Positions 39,932 to 49,500 of a stretch of 64,000 nucleotides of DNA are shown here, in pieces. The position numbers and the translations under genes were made by a program. The DNA is taken from NCBI GenBank assembly GCA_003054655.1, contig QAYZ01000016.1, positions 1,116,001 through 1,180,000 of the forward strand. The letters run 5' to 3'. A model generated the notes under the pieces. It had not been told where the DNA came from, ran no database searches, and worked only from the letters and a program-made list of their open reading frames with translations. The stretch comes from Spartobacteria bacterium LR76. GTDB taxonomy: Bacteria > Verrucomicrobiota > Verrucomicrobiia > Chthoniobacterales > Terrimicrobiaceae. Position 1 is the first letter of the stretch. Each line of letters starts with the position of its first letter.

Positions 39932-40660
39932 TCAGATACTCTCCGCCCGAGCACGCCTCGCGGCAAGCACGGCTTCGAAAAAGGCGCGGGAACCGTCGGA
40001 AAGCGCCCGGACCTTGGTGCCGGGGGCGTCGTTCCACTCGACCGGTCGTTCCAGCAGGCGGTACCCGAGGGCGTCCGCCCAGGCCAGCGCCTCGACGTCG
40101 AAGCCAAATCCATCGACGGTCAGCCGCGAAAAAACGGCCCGGGCCGCCTCGGCACGAAAGGCCTTGAAGCCGCACTGGGTGTCGCGAAACCGGGTCACGC
40201 CGCAGAAGCGCAGGGCCAGATTGAACGCCCGGCCCGAAACGACGCGGAAAAGAGGCTGGCGCTGCCCGATGATGCTCTGCGGATGACGCCGGCTGCCGAA
40301 AACGACGTCGGCATGGTCAAGGCAGGGCAAAAACTCATCCACAAACCGCAGCGGCACGCTGAGGTCGGCATCCATGAAAAAGATGATGTCCCCGGTGGCG
40401 GCCAGCATCCCGGTTTTCACCGCGAAGCCCTTGCCTCTCTGGAGGGGCTGGATAATGGCGCGAAAAGCCGGATTCTCCGCCTCCATCCGGCGGGCCAGTG
40501 CCACAGTGCCGTCCCGGCCCGGTTCGACCACGATCACGACCTCGACGGGGTAGGAGGCCCCGGCGATAAACCGGTCGAGTGCCGCGAGTGTCCGAGGCAG
40601 TCTGGACTCCTCATTCCGGCACGGAACAACGATCGAGACTCGTGGAGCTTGATCAGTCAT
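39932..40660 (-). CDS. GT2 polyprenyl-phosphate glycosyltransferase (ALG5-like)
   Basis: A 242-residue GT-A enzyme close to ALG5 dolichyl-phosphate glucosyltransferase and its bacterial relatives. Blocks are VSIVVPCRNEESRLPRTL, QPLQRGKGFAVKTGML, FFMDADLSVPLRFVD (metal-binding DxD), VVFGSRRHPQS, FRDTQCGFKAFRAE and GFGFDVEALAWAD. It probably loads a hexose from a nucleotide donor onto undecaprenyl phosphate for the membrane transferases encoded divergently. The start codon is 23 bases from the Agl23 gene's GTG, and pdxJ follows seven bases after its stop. Confidence 0.85.
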   Translation of the reverse strand: MTDQAPRVSIVVPCRNEESRLPRTLAALDRFIAGASYPVEVVIVVEPGRDGTVALARRMEAENPAFRAIIQPLQRGKGFAVKTGMLAATGDIIFFMDADLSVPLRFVDEFLPCLDHADVVFGSRRHPQSIIGQRQPLFRVVSGRAFNLALRFCGVTRFRDTQCGFKAFRAEAARAVFSRLTVDGFGFDVEALAWADALGYRLLERPVEWNDAPGTKVRALSDGSRAFFEAVLAARRARAESI

Positions 40661-40683
40661 CGTTACGACATTATCCCAATCGC

Positions 40684-42222
40684 GTGAACGAGCGGAAAAT
40701 TCCCTGGGTTGAGATTGGCATATTGGTGTTGGCCGCTCTTCTACGGTTCGTTTTGCTCGACATCAAGCCGCCTCATTTCGACGAGGGGGTGAATGGCTGG
40801 TTCGCCGCTCAGATGGCGAAGAATGGGTATTACCATTACGACCCGACGAATTACCACGGCCCCCTGCATTTTTACGCTGTCTTCGCCGCTCAGACGCTCT
40901 TTGGCCGGGAAATCTGGGCCATCCGGCTGCCGATCCTCCTGGTCAGCATGGCCTGCGTGTGGATGACCCTGCGTTTTTCGCGGTTCCTGGGTGCCCCGGC
41001 AGCCCGCTGGGCTGCCCTGGCGATGGCGATTTCCCCCGCTTACGTCTTTTACGGTCGCTATACCATCCACGAGTCCTGGCTGGTGCTGTTCCTTCTGATG
41101 ACCTGCTGGGGCCTCCTGGGCCTCTGGCGGGACGGCACGCGGCAATACCTCTTTGCCATCGTCGCCGGTATCTGCGGCATGATCCTGACCAAGGAAACCT
41201 ATGTCATGCACATTGCCGCCTTCGGGCTGGCGGCGCTGACCCTGTGGGGCTGGCAATTCATCTCGCCTTCCCGTCCGGCTCATCCCATCGCAGCCCAGAG
41301 CTGGACACGCCGCGACCTGGCCTCCAGCGTGGGACTCGCCATTCTGGCCATTGTCTTTTTCTATTCGGGGAACTTCCTCGATTTCCCGGGATTGAAGGGC
41401 CTTTATCAAACATTCGCCGCCTGGACTCACACGGGGGTCGATGCGGCAGGCCACGACAAGCCACTCTACGATCTCACCCTCCTGGGCCACAAGGTCATCA
41501 ACACCTACTGGCTCATGCTGTTTGCCCGCTATGAGTGGCCTGCCTTGATCGGCTTTGCCACCGCGGTGGTGCTCGCGTCTCCATCCGACGCCCGGCTGCG
41601 CTTCATCGCGATCTACGGAGCTGGCGCGCTGGTGGCGTACTCAATCGTTCCTTACAAGACCCCGTGGTGCATCATCTCGATCCAGTGGCCGTTTCTCCTG
41701 CTCTTCGGCGTCGCCATCGCCTGGCTGTCCAAACGCCATTTCCTCGCCGCCGTCACCATGGCGGCAATCGTGCTCGGGGTAAGCCTGTACCAGTCGCTGC
41801 GCCTGAATTTCCAACACTTCACCGACGAGAAAGAGCCGTACGTCTACGTGCAGACCTACCGCGAGGTAAATACGCTCGTGAAACCCCTGCTCGATCTCGC
41901 GAAGAGCGATCCGCGCTACTATGGGGTCACCGGGCAAATCCTCCTCGACAGCTACTATCCCCTGCCCTGGATGCTCGGCGACTTCACGCAATTTGGGTAT
42001 TACAACAAGTCCAACTTCCCGGAAGCCCACGACGTGGACGTGGTAGTGGTCGAATCCAGCCGGGCCGATGCCGTGGCAGCCAGACTCCCTGAACCCTACT
42101 ACCGCCGGGATTTTCGCCTGCGAGACTCGCAGGATCTCTGCGTGGTCTTTTTCCGGCAGGAAGTTTTCTCCAAGTGGTTCGGCAATCAGCCTCTGGAAAT
42201 CAAGGAGGTGACTCCGAAATGA
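40684..42222 (+). CDS. Agl23-family (TIGR03663) membrane glycosyltransferase-like protein
   Basis: A 512-residue multi-spanning protein that starts with GTG at 40684 (VNERKIPWVEIGIL). The first periplasmic loop has PHFDEGVNGWFAAQMAKNG and YHYDPTNYHGPLHFY, the marker blocks of the flippase-associated Agl23 family, part of the GT-C superfamily. About ten membrane segments follow, with GRYTIHESWLV and TKETYVMH. The family is known from archaeal N-glycosylation loci and is scattered in bacteria. The stop overlaps the next ATG (ATGA). A frame extension to 40579 would run into the divergent gene. Transfer of a lipid-linked sugar is inferred. Confidence 0.8.
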   Translation: MNERKIPWVEIGILVLAALLRFVLLDIKPPHFDEGVNGWFAAQMAKNGYYHYDPTNYHGPLHFYAVFAAQTLFGREIWAIRLPILLVSMACVWMTLRFSRFLGAPAARWAALAMAISPAYVFYGRYTIHESWLVLFLLMTCWGLLGLWRDGTRQYLFAIVAGICGMILTKETYVMHIAAFGLAALTLWGWQFISPSRPAHPIAAQSWTRRDLASSVGLAILAIVFFYSGNFLDFPGLKGLYQTFAAWTHTGVDAAGHDKPLYDLTLLGHKVINTYWLMLFARYEWPALIGFATAVVLASPSDARLRFIAIYGAGALVAYSIVPYKTPWCIISIQWPFLLLFGVAIAWLSKRHFLAAVTMAAIVLGVSLYQSLRLNFQHFTDEKEPYVYVQTYREVNTLVKPLLDLAKSDPRYYGVTGQILLDSYYPLPWMLGDFTQFGYYNKSNFPEAHDVDVVVVESSRADAVAARLPEPYYRRDFRLRDSQDLCVVFFRQEVFSKWFGNQPLEIKEVTPK

Positions 42223-43934
42223 AACCCTTGTCGGCCGCCCTTTCCGCCCTCGTCGCCGCCACGTTTGCCGCCCTGACCGGTGGATGGCTCGCCGGGGGCC
42301 TGTCGCGTACCGCAGCCATCGCAGCGATCGTGATGGGACTCCTGATCGGAACTCTCGCCTGGATCACGACTCCAGCCTCGCAAACGCGCAAACCGGGCTT
42401 CTGGGATTGGGTGATGATCACCATCTTCGCCCTTGTCTCGCTCCGGGCTTTTGTCTGGCTGATCTACCCCGCCGGCGACTCCCTCCTCATTCTCTCTCCG
42501 AACAACCTTGGAGATATTTCCCTCCATATCGGCCTGATCCGCTATCTCGCCAGCGGGGTTCCCTTCTGGCCCGAGAGCCTCATCCTTACGGGGGTGCCGT
42601 TGACCTATCCCATCGGGGCGGATCTCCTCAACGCCGTAGGCGAGGTGCTGGGCCTGGATACTTTCCGCGGACTCATTATCGCGGGGCTGATCGGCTCCGC
42701 CCTCACGGCGGCAGCCCTTTGGATGTGGGGGCGCGCCTTTGCCATGGCCGCATTTCTTTTTAATGGCGGGCTGGCCGGGTTTGTCTTCTTCCGCACCTTC
42801 GCGATCGACGATTTCCAGACGGAACTCGTATGGAAAAGCCTGTTTCTGTCCATGTTTGTCACGCAGCGCGGTCTGCTGATTGCGATTCCTGCCGGGCTGC
42901 TGCTTCTTTGCGCATGGCGCGACCGGTATTTCCGTGCGCACCCCAGCCTGCCTCTCTGGGTGGAGTGGCTGCTGTATGCGTCGATGCCGCTTTTCAACAT
43001 CCATGCGTTTCTCTTTCTGAGCCTGGTGCTTCTCGGGCTGTTTCTGTTCCGTCCGGGGCAGAGAGCGTCTGTTTTCAGGCTGGTGGCTGCTTCGGTGGTT
43101 CCCGCCTCGGTCCTGGTGGCTTTGATCACGGGATACTTCTCCGCCACCTCGGCGATGCGCTGGCTGCCGGGCTGGATGATGGAAAAGGAAGGATTGCGGG
43201 TACTCTGGTATGACTTTGGCATCAGCCTGCCGCTGATCGCGATCCTCTGCGTAGCGGTTGTCCGACAAAAGGATGAGGAGGCCCGTTTCTTTGCCTGGAG
43301 TTCCGCCGCGGTCTTCCTGCTCGGTTCGCTGGTGGTTTTTGCCGTCTGGCCCTGGGACAATCTCAAGCTCGTGATCTGGTCATGGCTGGTGGTTGCTCCT
43401 TATCTCTGGACCAACCTCCTGTCACACATTCACTGGCTGGGGCGCTCGGCCCTCTGCTTTGTCCTGTTTTTTTCCGGCGCGATTTCGCTCATCGGCGGCC
43501 TGGATTCCCGGCATGGGTACTTTCTGGCCCGCAAGTCGGAGCTGGCAGCCTGGAAAATGGCGACCATCGACCTGCCGCCCACGGCGCGTTTCGCGATCAC
43601 GCCGGATTACAACCATCCGGTTATTCTTTTGGGCCGCAAGGTGGTGTGCGGCTACGACGGTCATCTCTGGAGCCATGGCCTGCCATACGAGAAGAAATAT
43701 GCCACGCTCACGGCAGCGCTGACCGGCCAGACCACGTGGGCGGAGGCAAATGCCCTCCTCCAGGCAGACTGGCTCGCCCGCCGGAGCTTCGATCCGATCG
43801 TGACCGGATCGACGCCGACGGCAGACAGCCCGGGCATCGGCATGCTTTACGATCTGTCGCCGTACCTCAAACCAAGCCCAGATAACCAATCAGGCCAGCC
43901 AAGGCCACCACGACCAGTGGGTTCACCTTGGTAA
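42219..43934 (+). CDS. Multi-spanning membrane protein, possible GT-C transferase
   Basis: A 571-residue protein with about twelve hydrophobic segments. I do not recognise a named family. The first long loop has NNLGDISLHIGLIRYLASG followed by PFWPESLILTGVPLTYPIG; an Asp-x-x-x-His pair after TM3 in a loop facing the periplasm resembles the active-site loop of GT-C enzymes. A soluble C-terminal part (about 450-571) contains FAITPDYNHPVILLGRKVV. Coupling to the Agl23 gene through ATGA and to the ALG5-like gene by position supports a role in lipid-linked glycan transfer. The 3' end overlaps the convergent chrA gene by 68 bases. Confidence 0.55.
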   Translation: MKPLSAALSALVAATFAALTGGWLAGGLSRTAAIAAIVMGLLIGTLAWITTPASQTRKPGFWDWVMITIFALVSLRAFVWLIYPAGDSLLILSPNNLGDISLHIGLIRYLASGVPFWPESLILTGVPLTYPIGADLLNAVGEVLGLDTFRGLIIAGLIGSALTAAALWMWGRAFAMAAFLFNGGLAGFVFFRTFAIDDFQTELVWKSLFLSMFVTQRGLLIAIPAGLLLLCAWRDRYFRAHPSLPLWVEWLLYASMPLFNIHAFLFLSLVLLGLFLFRPGQRASVFRLVAASVVPASVLVALITGYFSATSAMRWLPGWMMEKEGLRVLWYDFGISLPLIAILCVAVVRQKDEEARFFAWSSAAVFLLGSLVVFAVWPWDNLKLVIWSWLVVAPYLWTNLLSHIHWLGRSALCFVLFFSGAISLIGGLDSRHGYFLARKSELAAWKMATIDLPPTARFAITPDYNHPVILLGRKVVCGYDGHLWSHGLPYEKKYATLTAALTGQTTWAEANALLQADWLARRSFDPIVTGSTPTADSPGIGMLYDLSPYLKPSPDNQSGQPRPPRPVGSPW

Positions 43935-44394
43935 AGACAAAGACGATCGTGCAGAGGCCGGTCAGGATATAGGCGTGCCAGCCATGGTCGGCGGCCTGAC
44001 TCATCACGTAGCCGCTGGCCAGCACGAGGCCGACCGTGAGAGGGGCAAAGCCCTTCTCGATGGCATGGCGGAGCGGGGAATTCTGCGCATTCTGCCAAAA
44101 CCGCGTGACCATGTAGACCAGCAATCCCGCCGGAAGCATCATCGCGATCGTGGCGATGATGGCACCAGGGATCTTTCCAGCCTTAAACCCGATGAGGGTC
44201 ACGATCAGGATGCTGGGACCGGGCGCAGCCTGCGAGATGGCAAAAACATCGGCAAACTGCGAGTCGCTCATCCAGTGGTAGGTCTGCACCGTCTTGCGAT
44301 GCATCTCGGGCAATACGGTATTGCCTCCGCCGATGGACAGCAGGGACAGCGAGCTGAACAAGGCGATGATCTGAAAGAGTGTCTTGACGTTCAT
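43867..44394 (-). CDS. chrA: Chromate transporter half-protein (C-terminal partner)
   Basis: A 175-residue, about six-TM protein of the short-chain CHR family. Seen: SLLSIGGGNTVLPEMHRKTV, FADVFAISQAAPGPSILIVT and GKIPGAIIATIAMMLPAG, the CHR block (GG, PGP, GA) in one copy. Two such proteins form a functional pair with opposite topology, equal to one full-length ChrA. It starts by ATGA overlap with the other half. Chromate export is the family label; in many bacteria the real substrate is unproven. Confidence 0.85.
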   Translation of the reverse strand: MNVKTLFQIIALFSSLSLLSIGGGNTVLPEMHRKTVQTYHWMSDSQFADVFAISQAAPGPSILIVTLIGFKAGKIPGAIIATIAMMLPAGLLVYMVTRFWQNAQNSPLRHAIEKGFAPLTVGLVLASGYVMSQAADHGWHAYILTGLCTIVFVFTKVNPLVVVALAGLIGYLGLV

Positions 44395-44954
44395 TTCTTC
44401 GCAGGCCTGGGCCAGGCCCAGAGAAGAGCCAGGGGACCGATGAGCGCCACGGTGCCGAGCAGAGGGAACCGGATCAGCCCGTTGAGCAAAAAGGCCCCGA
44501 GGAAGAGCGCCACGGCGACAAAGCTGCCGAGACATTTCTTCCCGGTTTTAAACGCCATGGAAAGCGTCAGCGCAACCGCGGCGGCAGTGGCTCCGCGGAG
44601 GATGCCCTGCAAGGCCGGGACTTCATGATACCTGAAGTACGCGTAACCGAGGATCAGGATGAGCACCACGGGAATGGTGGTCAGGCCGACAATCGCCGAG
44701 ATTGCTCCCGGGATGCCTCGCATCTTGGTCCCGACGAAGACCGCCAGGTTGACCTGATTGGCCCCCGGGAGGATGCGGCACATCGTGACGGCACTGAGAA
44801 ACTCCTCCTCCTCCATCCACTTTTTCTCAACCACCAGCACCTCCCGGGACCAGGCCGAAAGCCCGCCCCCAAAGGAGGCGAGCGCGATGTGATTGAACGT
44901 AAGGGCCAGGTCGAGCAGCGAGATCGACGGCTTGCCGATCACCGCCTCACTCAT
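44391..44954 (-). CDS. chrA: Chromate transporter half-protein (N-terminal partner)
   Basis: A 187-residue CHR protein (start MSEAVIGKPSISLLDL at 44954). The block reads FGGGLSAWSREVLVVEKKW, CRILPGANQVNLAVFVG and MRGIPGAISAIVGL, the N-half version of the family. About six hydrophobic segments. It overlaps the PLD-family gene by eight bases upstream and the second half by ATGA downstream, so all three are likely made together. Confidence 0.85.
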   Translation of the reverse strand: MSEAVIGKPSISLLDLALTFNHIALASFGGGLSAWSREVLVVEKKWMEEEEFLSAVTMCRILPGANQVNLAVFVGTKMRGIPGAISAIVGLTTIPVVLILILGYAYFRYHEVPALQGILRGATAAAVALTLSMAFKTGKKCLGSFVAVALFLGAFLLNGLIRFPLLGTVALIGPLALLWAWPRPAKK

Positions 44955-45936
44955 GACGCAGGTCGTGATCGTGCGGAAAGTCGGTCTCGGTGTGCTTTTC
45001 CGGCGCGAGCGGGTCCGGCGCATCGTAGTGATGCGACCCATCCCAGTCCGACTCAAACACCTCGCTCAATCGGGCGACGATCGAGGCATCGGTGATGGTC
45101 GTACCGAGCTCGCGGCGCAGGTCGAAGGCGCTGCGGTCGATATTCATCGACCCCACCAGCGCATGCTTGTTGTCGGACAAGATCAGCTTCGCATGGAGGC
45201 GGAGGTTCTTCTGTTTATGGACTTTGACGCCGAAGCGCTTGAGGACGCGGAGCGACGAGAAGGTATCCAGGATATCCCAGTCGCTGATGCCATGGCGTCC
45301 GCCGCAGAGCACGCGCACATGCACGCCGCGATCCGCCGCGTCGATGAGACGATCGAGAATGACGGCATCGACGAACTTCGGGTGCTGTACGCACAGCGTC
45401 TTCTCAGCAGCGTCAATGAATCGCGCCATGTGCAGGCGGGAGTTGGCATTACTCCAAAGCAATCCGGTCTCCTCGCTCGGCAGCCAGTCGCGGTGCTCCC
45501 AATCAGCCTCGAAGCCCTCGATGACCTGGGCAACGCGCTCGGGGTCCTGGGTGACCACGCCGTAATCGCGGGTCTGGGTGAAATACTTTTCGCAGAGGTT
45601 GAAAGTCGCGATGAGAGCGGCCTCCTTGTCGATGACGATCGACTTCTCGTGCGTGACGTAAAACTTTGGGTTGGCCCACTGAATGTTGACCCCGTTGTTC
45701 TGGAAATACTCGAAGGTGGCATCGTTGGCACGATCCCCGCCCGACCGCTTCGGGTTCAGCATGACCCGCACATCGACCCCGGCATTCTTTCGGTCCACCA
45801 CGGCCTGGAGGAGTGAGGACTCGGAAAAGGTGAACTGCTTGATCAGCAGCGAGTGCTTGGCTGTCCGAATGAACTCCCGAACGGGACTGACTCCATCGTC
45901 GGGCTCAACTATGAGGTGAGGGATGGGAAGAAACAT
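44947..45936 (-). CDS. Phospholipase D-family protein (cardiolipin synthase-like)
   Basis: A 329-residue soluble protein with two intact HKD motifs: His96, Lys98, Asp103 in THEKSIVID and His248, Lys250, Asp255 in LHAKLILSD, followed by GSMNIDRSAF. Unlike ClsA it has no N-terminal membrane segments, so it is closer to ClsB/YbhO-like or nuclease-like members. The reaction could be phosphatidyl transfer or phosphodiester cleavage. The ATG at 45936 has GGAG eight bases upstream; a GTG at 45957 is possible. It heads an operon with the split chromate transporter. Confidence 0.8.
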   Translation of the reverse strand: MFLPIPHLIVEPDDGVSPVREFIRTAKHSLLIKQFTFSESSLLQAVVDRKNAGVDVRVMLNPKRSGGDRANDATFEYFQNNGVNIQWANPKFYVTHEKSIVIDKEAALIATFNLCEKYFTQTRDYGVVTQDPERVAQVIEGFEADWEHRDWLPSEETGLLWSNANSRLHMARFIDAAEKTLCVQHPKFVDAVILDRLIDAADRGVHVRVLCGGRHGISDWDILDTFSSLRVLKRFGVKVHKQKNLRLHAKLILSDNKHALVGSMNIDRSAFDLRRELGTTITDASIVARLSEVFESDWDGSHHYDAPDPLAPEKHTETDFPHDHDLRHE

Positions 45937-45972
45937 TCTTTCCACTCCGCTTAACACATAATTTCACAAAGA

Positions 45973-46000
45973 AAAGCGCCCGTTTTGCAACGGGCGCTTT
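45973..46000 (-). terminator. Terminator after the RRM gene
   Basis: AAAGCGCCCG (45973-45982) and CGGGCGCTTT (45991-46000) form a perfect 10-bp stem with an 8-base loop. On the minus strand TTCTTT follows. It lies 40 bases past the RRM gene and before the PLD-family gene, so it separates two transcripts. Confidence 0.8.
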
Positions 46001-46040
46001 CGCATGTAACTTTCTTTAAAACAGGTTAGGAAGCCGCGAA

Positions 46041-46409
46041 TCAGTTACGACGACGATCGTAGCCGCCGCCACCACGGCGATCACGGTCGCGATCACGGTC
46101 ACGGTGCTCACGGAATCCACCGCCGCCGCCGCCCTCACCGCCGAAGTCACGCCGCGGAGGACGGTCTTCCTTGGGACGGGCTACGCTCACCGAGATCGGA
46201 CGACCGTCGAAGGTCTTTCCGTTCAGCGATTCAATGGCTTTCTGTCCTTCCTCCTCCGAGCTCATGGTCACAAAGCCAAAGCCGCGAGGGCGCTGGGTCA
46301 TACGATCCATGACAAGGTGGGTGTCCGTAACAGTGCCAACAGTGGCGAAGAGTTCCTCCAGAGCCTGTTCAGTGGTTTTGAAGGAGAGGTTGCCTACGTA
46401 GAGTTTCAT
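46041..46409 (-). CDS. Glycine/arginine-rich RRM RNA-binding protein
   Basis: A 122-residue single-RRM protein (start MKLYVGNLSFKTTEQALEEL). RNP2 is LYVGNL (3-8) and RNP1 is RGFGFVTM (42-49). The tail (about 88-122) is low complexity, with Gly runs and Arg-Asp repeats. This resembles the cold-induced Rbp proteins of cyanobacteria and other bacteria, which bind single-stranded RNA. It has a leader of about 100 bases if the candidate promoter at 46521-46550 is right, and its own terminator. Cold regulation is a guess from the family. Confidence 0.92.
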   Translation of the reverse strand: MKLYVGNLSFKTTEQALEELFATVGTVTDTHLVMDRMTQRPRGFGFVTMSSEEEGQKAIESLNGKTFDGRPISVSVARPKEDRPPRRDFGGEGGGGGGFREHRDRDRDRDRRGGGGYDRRRN

Positions 46410-46520
46410 ATGTGGAGTGCTTTGCAGAGGGATCAAAAACCTAGGTAGGAGCAGGACCTGACTGTGTCTGGGGAACCGAGCTTTCTATCCGAAGAGTTCA
46501 ATGACCTGAGCGTTTCGCGG

Positions 46521-46550
46521 TAAATAAGAACGATTTTGCTCGCCAGACAA
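46521..46550 (-). promoter_or_regulatory. Candidate promoter of the RRM gene
   Basis: On the minus strand TTGTCT (46550-46545) and TATTTA (46526-46521) are 18 bases apart, giving a leader of roughly 105 bases before the ATG at 46409. The rest of 46410-46569 shows no strong structure. Confidence 0.35.
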
Positions 46551-46569
46551 GTGCAAATGATGCGTCCCC

Positions 46570-49500
46570 CTAGGCAATCGCCTTGGAATCGCCCTCCGCG
46601 GGCTCATTTTTCTCGCCCTCACCCCTCTGGAAAAAGGGGATTTTATCGAGCACTCGCTCTTGGAAGTACTCCATGTAGACGTAGAACACCGGAGTACAAA
46701 ATAGGGTCAAAACCTGAGCCACGATCAGACCGCCCACGATGCAAAGTCCCAGCGGCTGGCGGGAAGCCCCGTCCGCACCGAAACCGAACGCCATCGGCAA
46801 CGCACCGAAAATGGCGGCAAATGTGGTCATGAGGATTGGCCGCACACGCTCGATGGCTGCCTCCTCCGCCGCAGCCTCGATACTAAGGCCGTCCTTGCGC
46901 CGCATGATGGCAAAGTCGACCAGCATGATGCCGTTCTTCTTGATCAGGCCGAGCAGCAGGAAAATGCCGATGAAGCCGTACAAGTCGAGCGTCATGTCGA
47001 ACATCCGCAGGGTGATCAAGCCCCCCAGCCCCGCCACCGGCAGCGTGGAGAGCACCGTGATCGGATGGATGTAGCTCTCATAGAGTACGCCCAGGATGAT
47101 ATACATGACAAAGATCGCGATGATAAGCAGGACGATCATCGCCTTCACCGTCTGGATAAACTGGGCGCTGGAACCCGCCGGGGCTCCGGCAACCGCTGGC
47201 GGCAAAACCTGCGCCGCGGCGGTCTGGATGGCGCTCGTCGCATCGCTCGTCGGGAAACTCGGGTCGAGGTTATAAAAGATGGTGACCGAGGTGACCTGAT
47301 TAATGTGGTTGATCGACTCCGGTCCGGTCTTGACGCTGGCTTTGACGAGCGACTTGAGCGGCACCATGTCACCAGCCGAGTTTCTTACCCAGAGGAGCGC
47401 GAGATTATCCAGTTGGGCCCGGTACTTATCCAGCAGTTCAACGATGACCCAGTAGACATTAAGAGGAGTCTTGATCTGGCTCGCCTCTCCTTGGGTAAAG
47501 GCAATCGCAAGGGTCTGCTCAATCGCCTGGGCCGTCACGCCGTAGGATGAAGCCTGGTCGCGCAGGATCTCCAGATCGAGCATCGGCGTATTTGTACGCA
47601 TGTCGCTCGACACCCCGACAAACCCGGGGTTGGCGCGCATCTTGGCCATGAGATCACCCGCAGCCTTGTAAAGGAGCGTCGGGTCGGTGCCTGTCAGTTG
47701 ATAGGCAAACTGCCCCTGGGTATTGTTCGTCGCTCCCGTATCGATATTCAGCGTCGGGAACGGCTGCAACAGCGGCACGACACCCGGGATTTCACTCCGG
47801 ATTTTTGCGATGACCTCCCGCGTGATCTGGGCGATCGGCGCTCGCTGGTTCTCGGGCTTCAGAAAGATCACCGCCAGTCCCATGGAGTTCGTGAGCTGGT
47901 TGTTCTGGAGGCCGGTTACGGTGATAGCCTGACGCACACCGGGCACGGATTCCGCCACCTTCATGATCCGGTCCTGATAGTCCTGAATCTGCGCGGGCGA
48001 GGTTCCCTCCGCTGTCAGAAACACCCCGCGGATCATTCCGCTATCACCGACGGGAAGAAAGCCCTTGGGGATCGTGATGAAGAGATAAATCGTAACGCCC
48101 AGAGAAATGATCCACAAAGCCAGCGCCAGCGGCTTGCGCTGCATCATCCAGCCAAGCGACGCCTTGTAATGCCGCTTGAAGGCATCGAAATACCGATTGA
48201 ACCACCGCTGGTAACCCGACTCCTTTTCGGACTTTCGCAGCATCCGGGCACACAGCATGGGAGAAACCACGATCGCCACCACGCCGGAAAGCACGATGGC
48301 CACCACGATGGTGATCGCCATCTCGTGAAACATGCGCCCGATGATTCCCGGCATGAAGACGATCGGGATGAAGATCGCCGCCAGGGAAAGCGTCATCGAG
48401 AGCACCGTGAAGCTGATCTCCTTGGCTCCGAGCAACGCGGCAACCGTAGGGGGCTTTCCGTCCTCCAGATGGCGGACGGTGTTCTCCAGGACGACAACGG
48501 CATCATCAACCAGCAGGCCGACTGCCAGGGTGAGAGCCATGAGCGAAAGGTTATCCAGGCTGTAGCCCAGCAGCAGCATCACCGCAAAGGTCATCAGCAA
48601 GGCAAGCGGTAGCGCCACCGCAGGCACCACGGTTTCCCGCACACGACCGAGAAAGAGGAAAACGACCAACACGACCAAGGCAAAGGCGATCAGGATGGTG
48701 AGTTTTACGTCGTTGATGCTCTCGACGATCTGCACCGAGCGATCAAAGGTGATGTAGGTGTCGATGGAGGCCGGGAGGGATGACCGGAGCGAGTTCAGCG
48801 TCTTGCGGACGCTTTTCGCCACCTGCACGTCATTGGCCCCGGGCGCAGGCGTCACCGCCACGACCATGTAGGCAGAGCGAGGAGGCTCGATGGCGGACCA
48901 GAACCTCATGTTCAGGTACTGCTTTTGCAGCCCGTCCACGGTATTGCCGATATCGCGCAGGCGCACGGGAGCGCCATTCTTGTAAGCTATTACGAGGTCA
49001 TTGTACTCCGCCGAGTGAAGCAACTGGCCCTTGGGGTTGATGATGAACTGGAGCGAATTGCCGTAGATCTCGCCACCCGGGGTGAAGACGTTGGCCGAGG
49101 TGATGGCATTCGAAACATCCGCCACCGTCATCTGACGGGCAGACAGCGCGTTGGGATCAAGCTGGACGCAGATGGCCCGGGGAGAACCGTAGACCTGCGC
49201 ATTGGACACGCCGTCGAGCATCATCATGCGCTGCGCGACCATCGTGTTTGCATAGTCGTAAAGATCGCCGAGCGTGAGCGTATCGGTCGCCATCGCGATA
49301 TAGACGATGGGCTGCGTATTGGGGTTCGTTGTCTGAAACGACGGCGGAGCCGGCAGGTCGACGGGCAGGTTGCCCATGGCACGCTGAATGGCCGCCTGCA
49401 CCTCGGCCTCGGCCTGTCCCATGGGCTTGTCCAGGCCAAACTGGAGGACGATCGTACTGGTGCCTTCCTGGTTCTTGGAGGTGATGAGATTCAGATCCTC

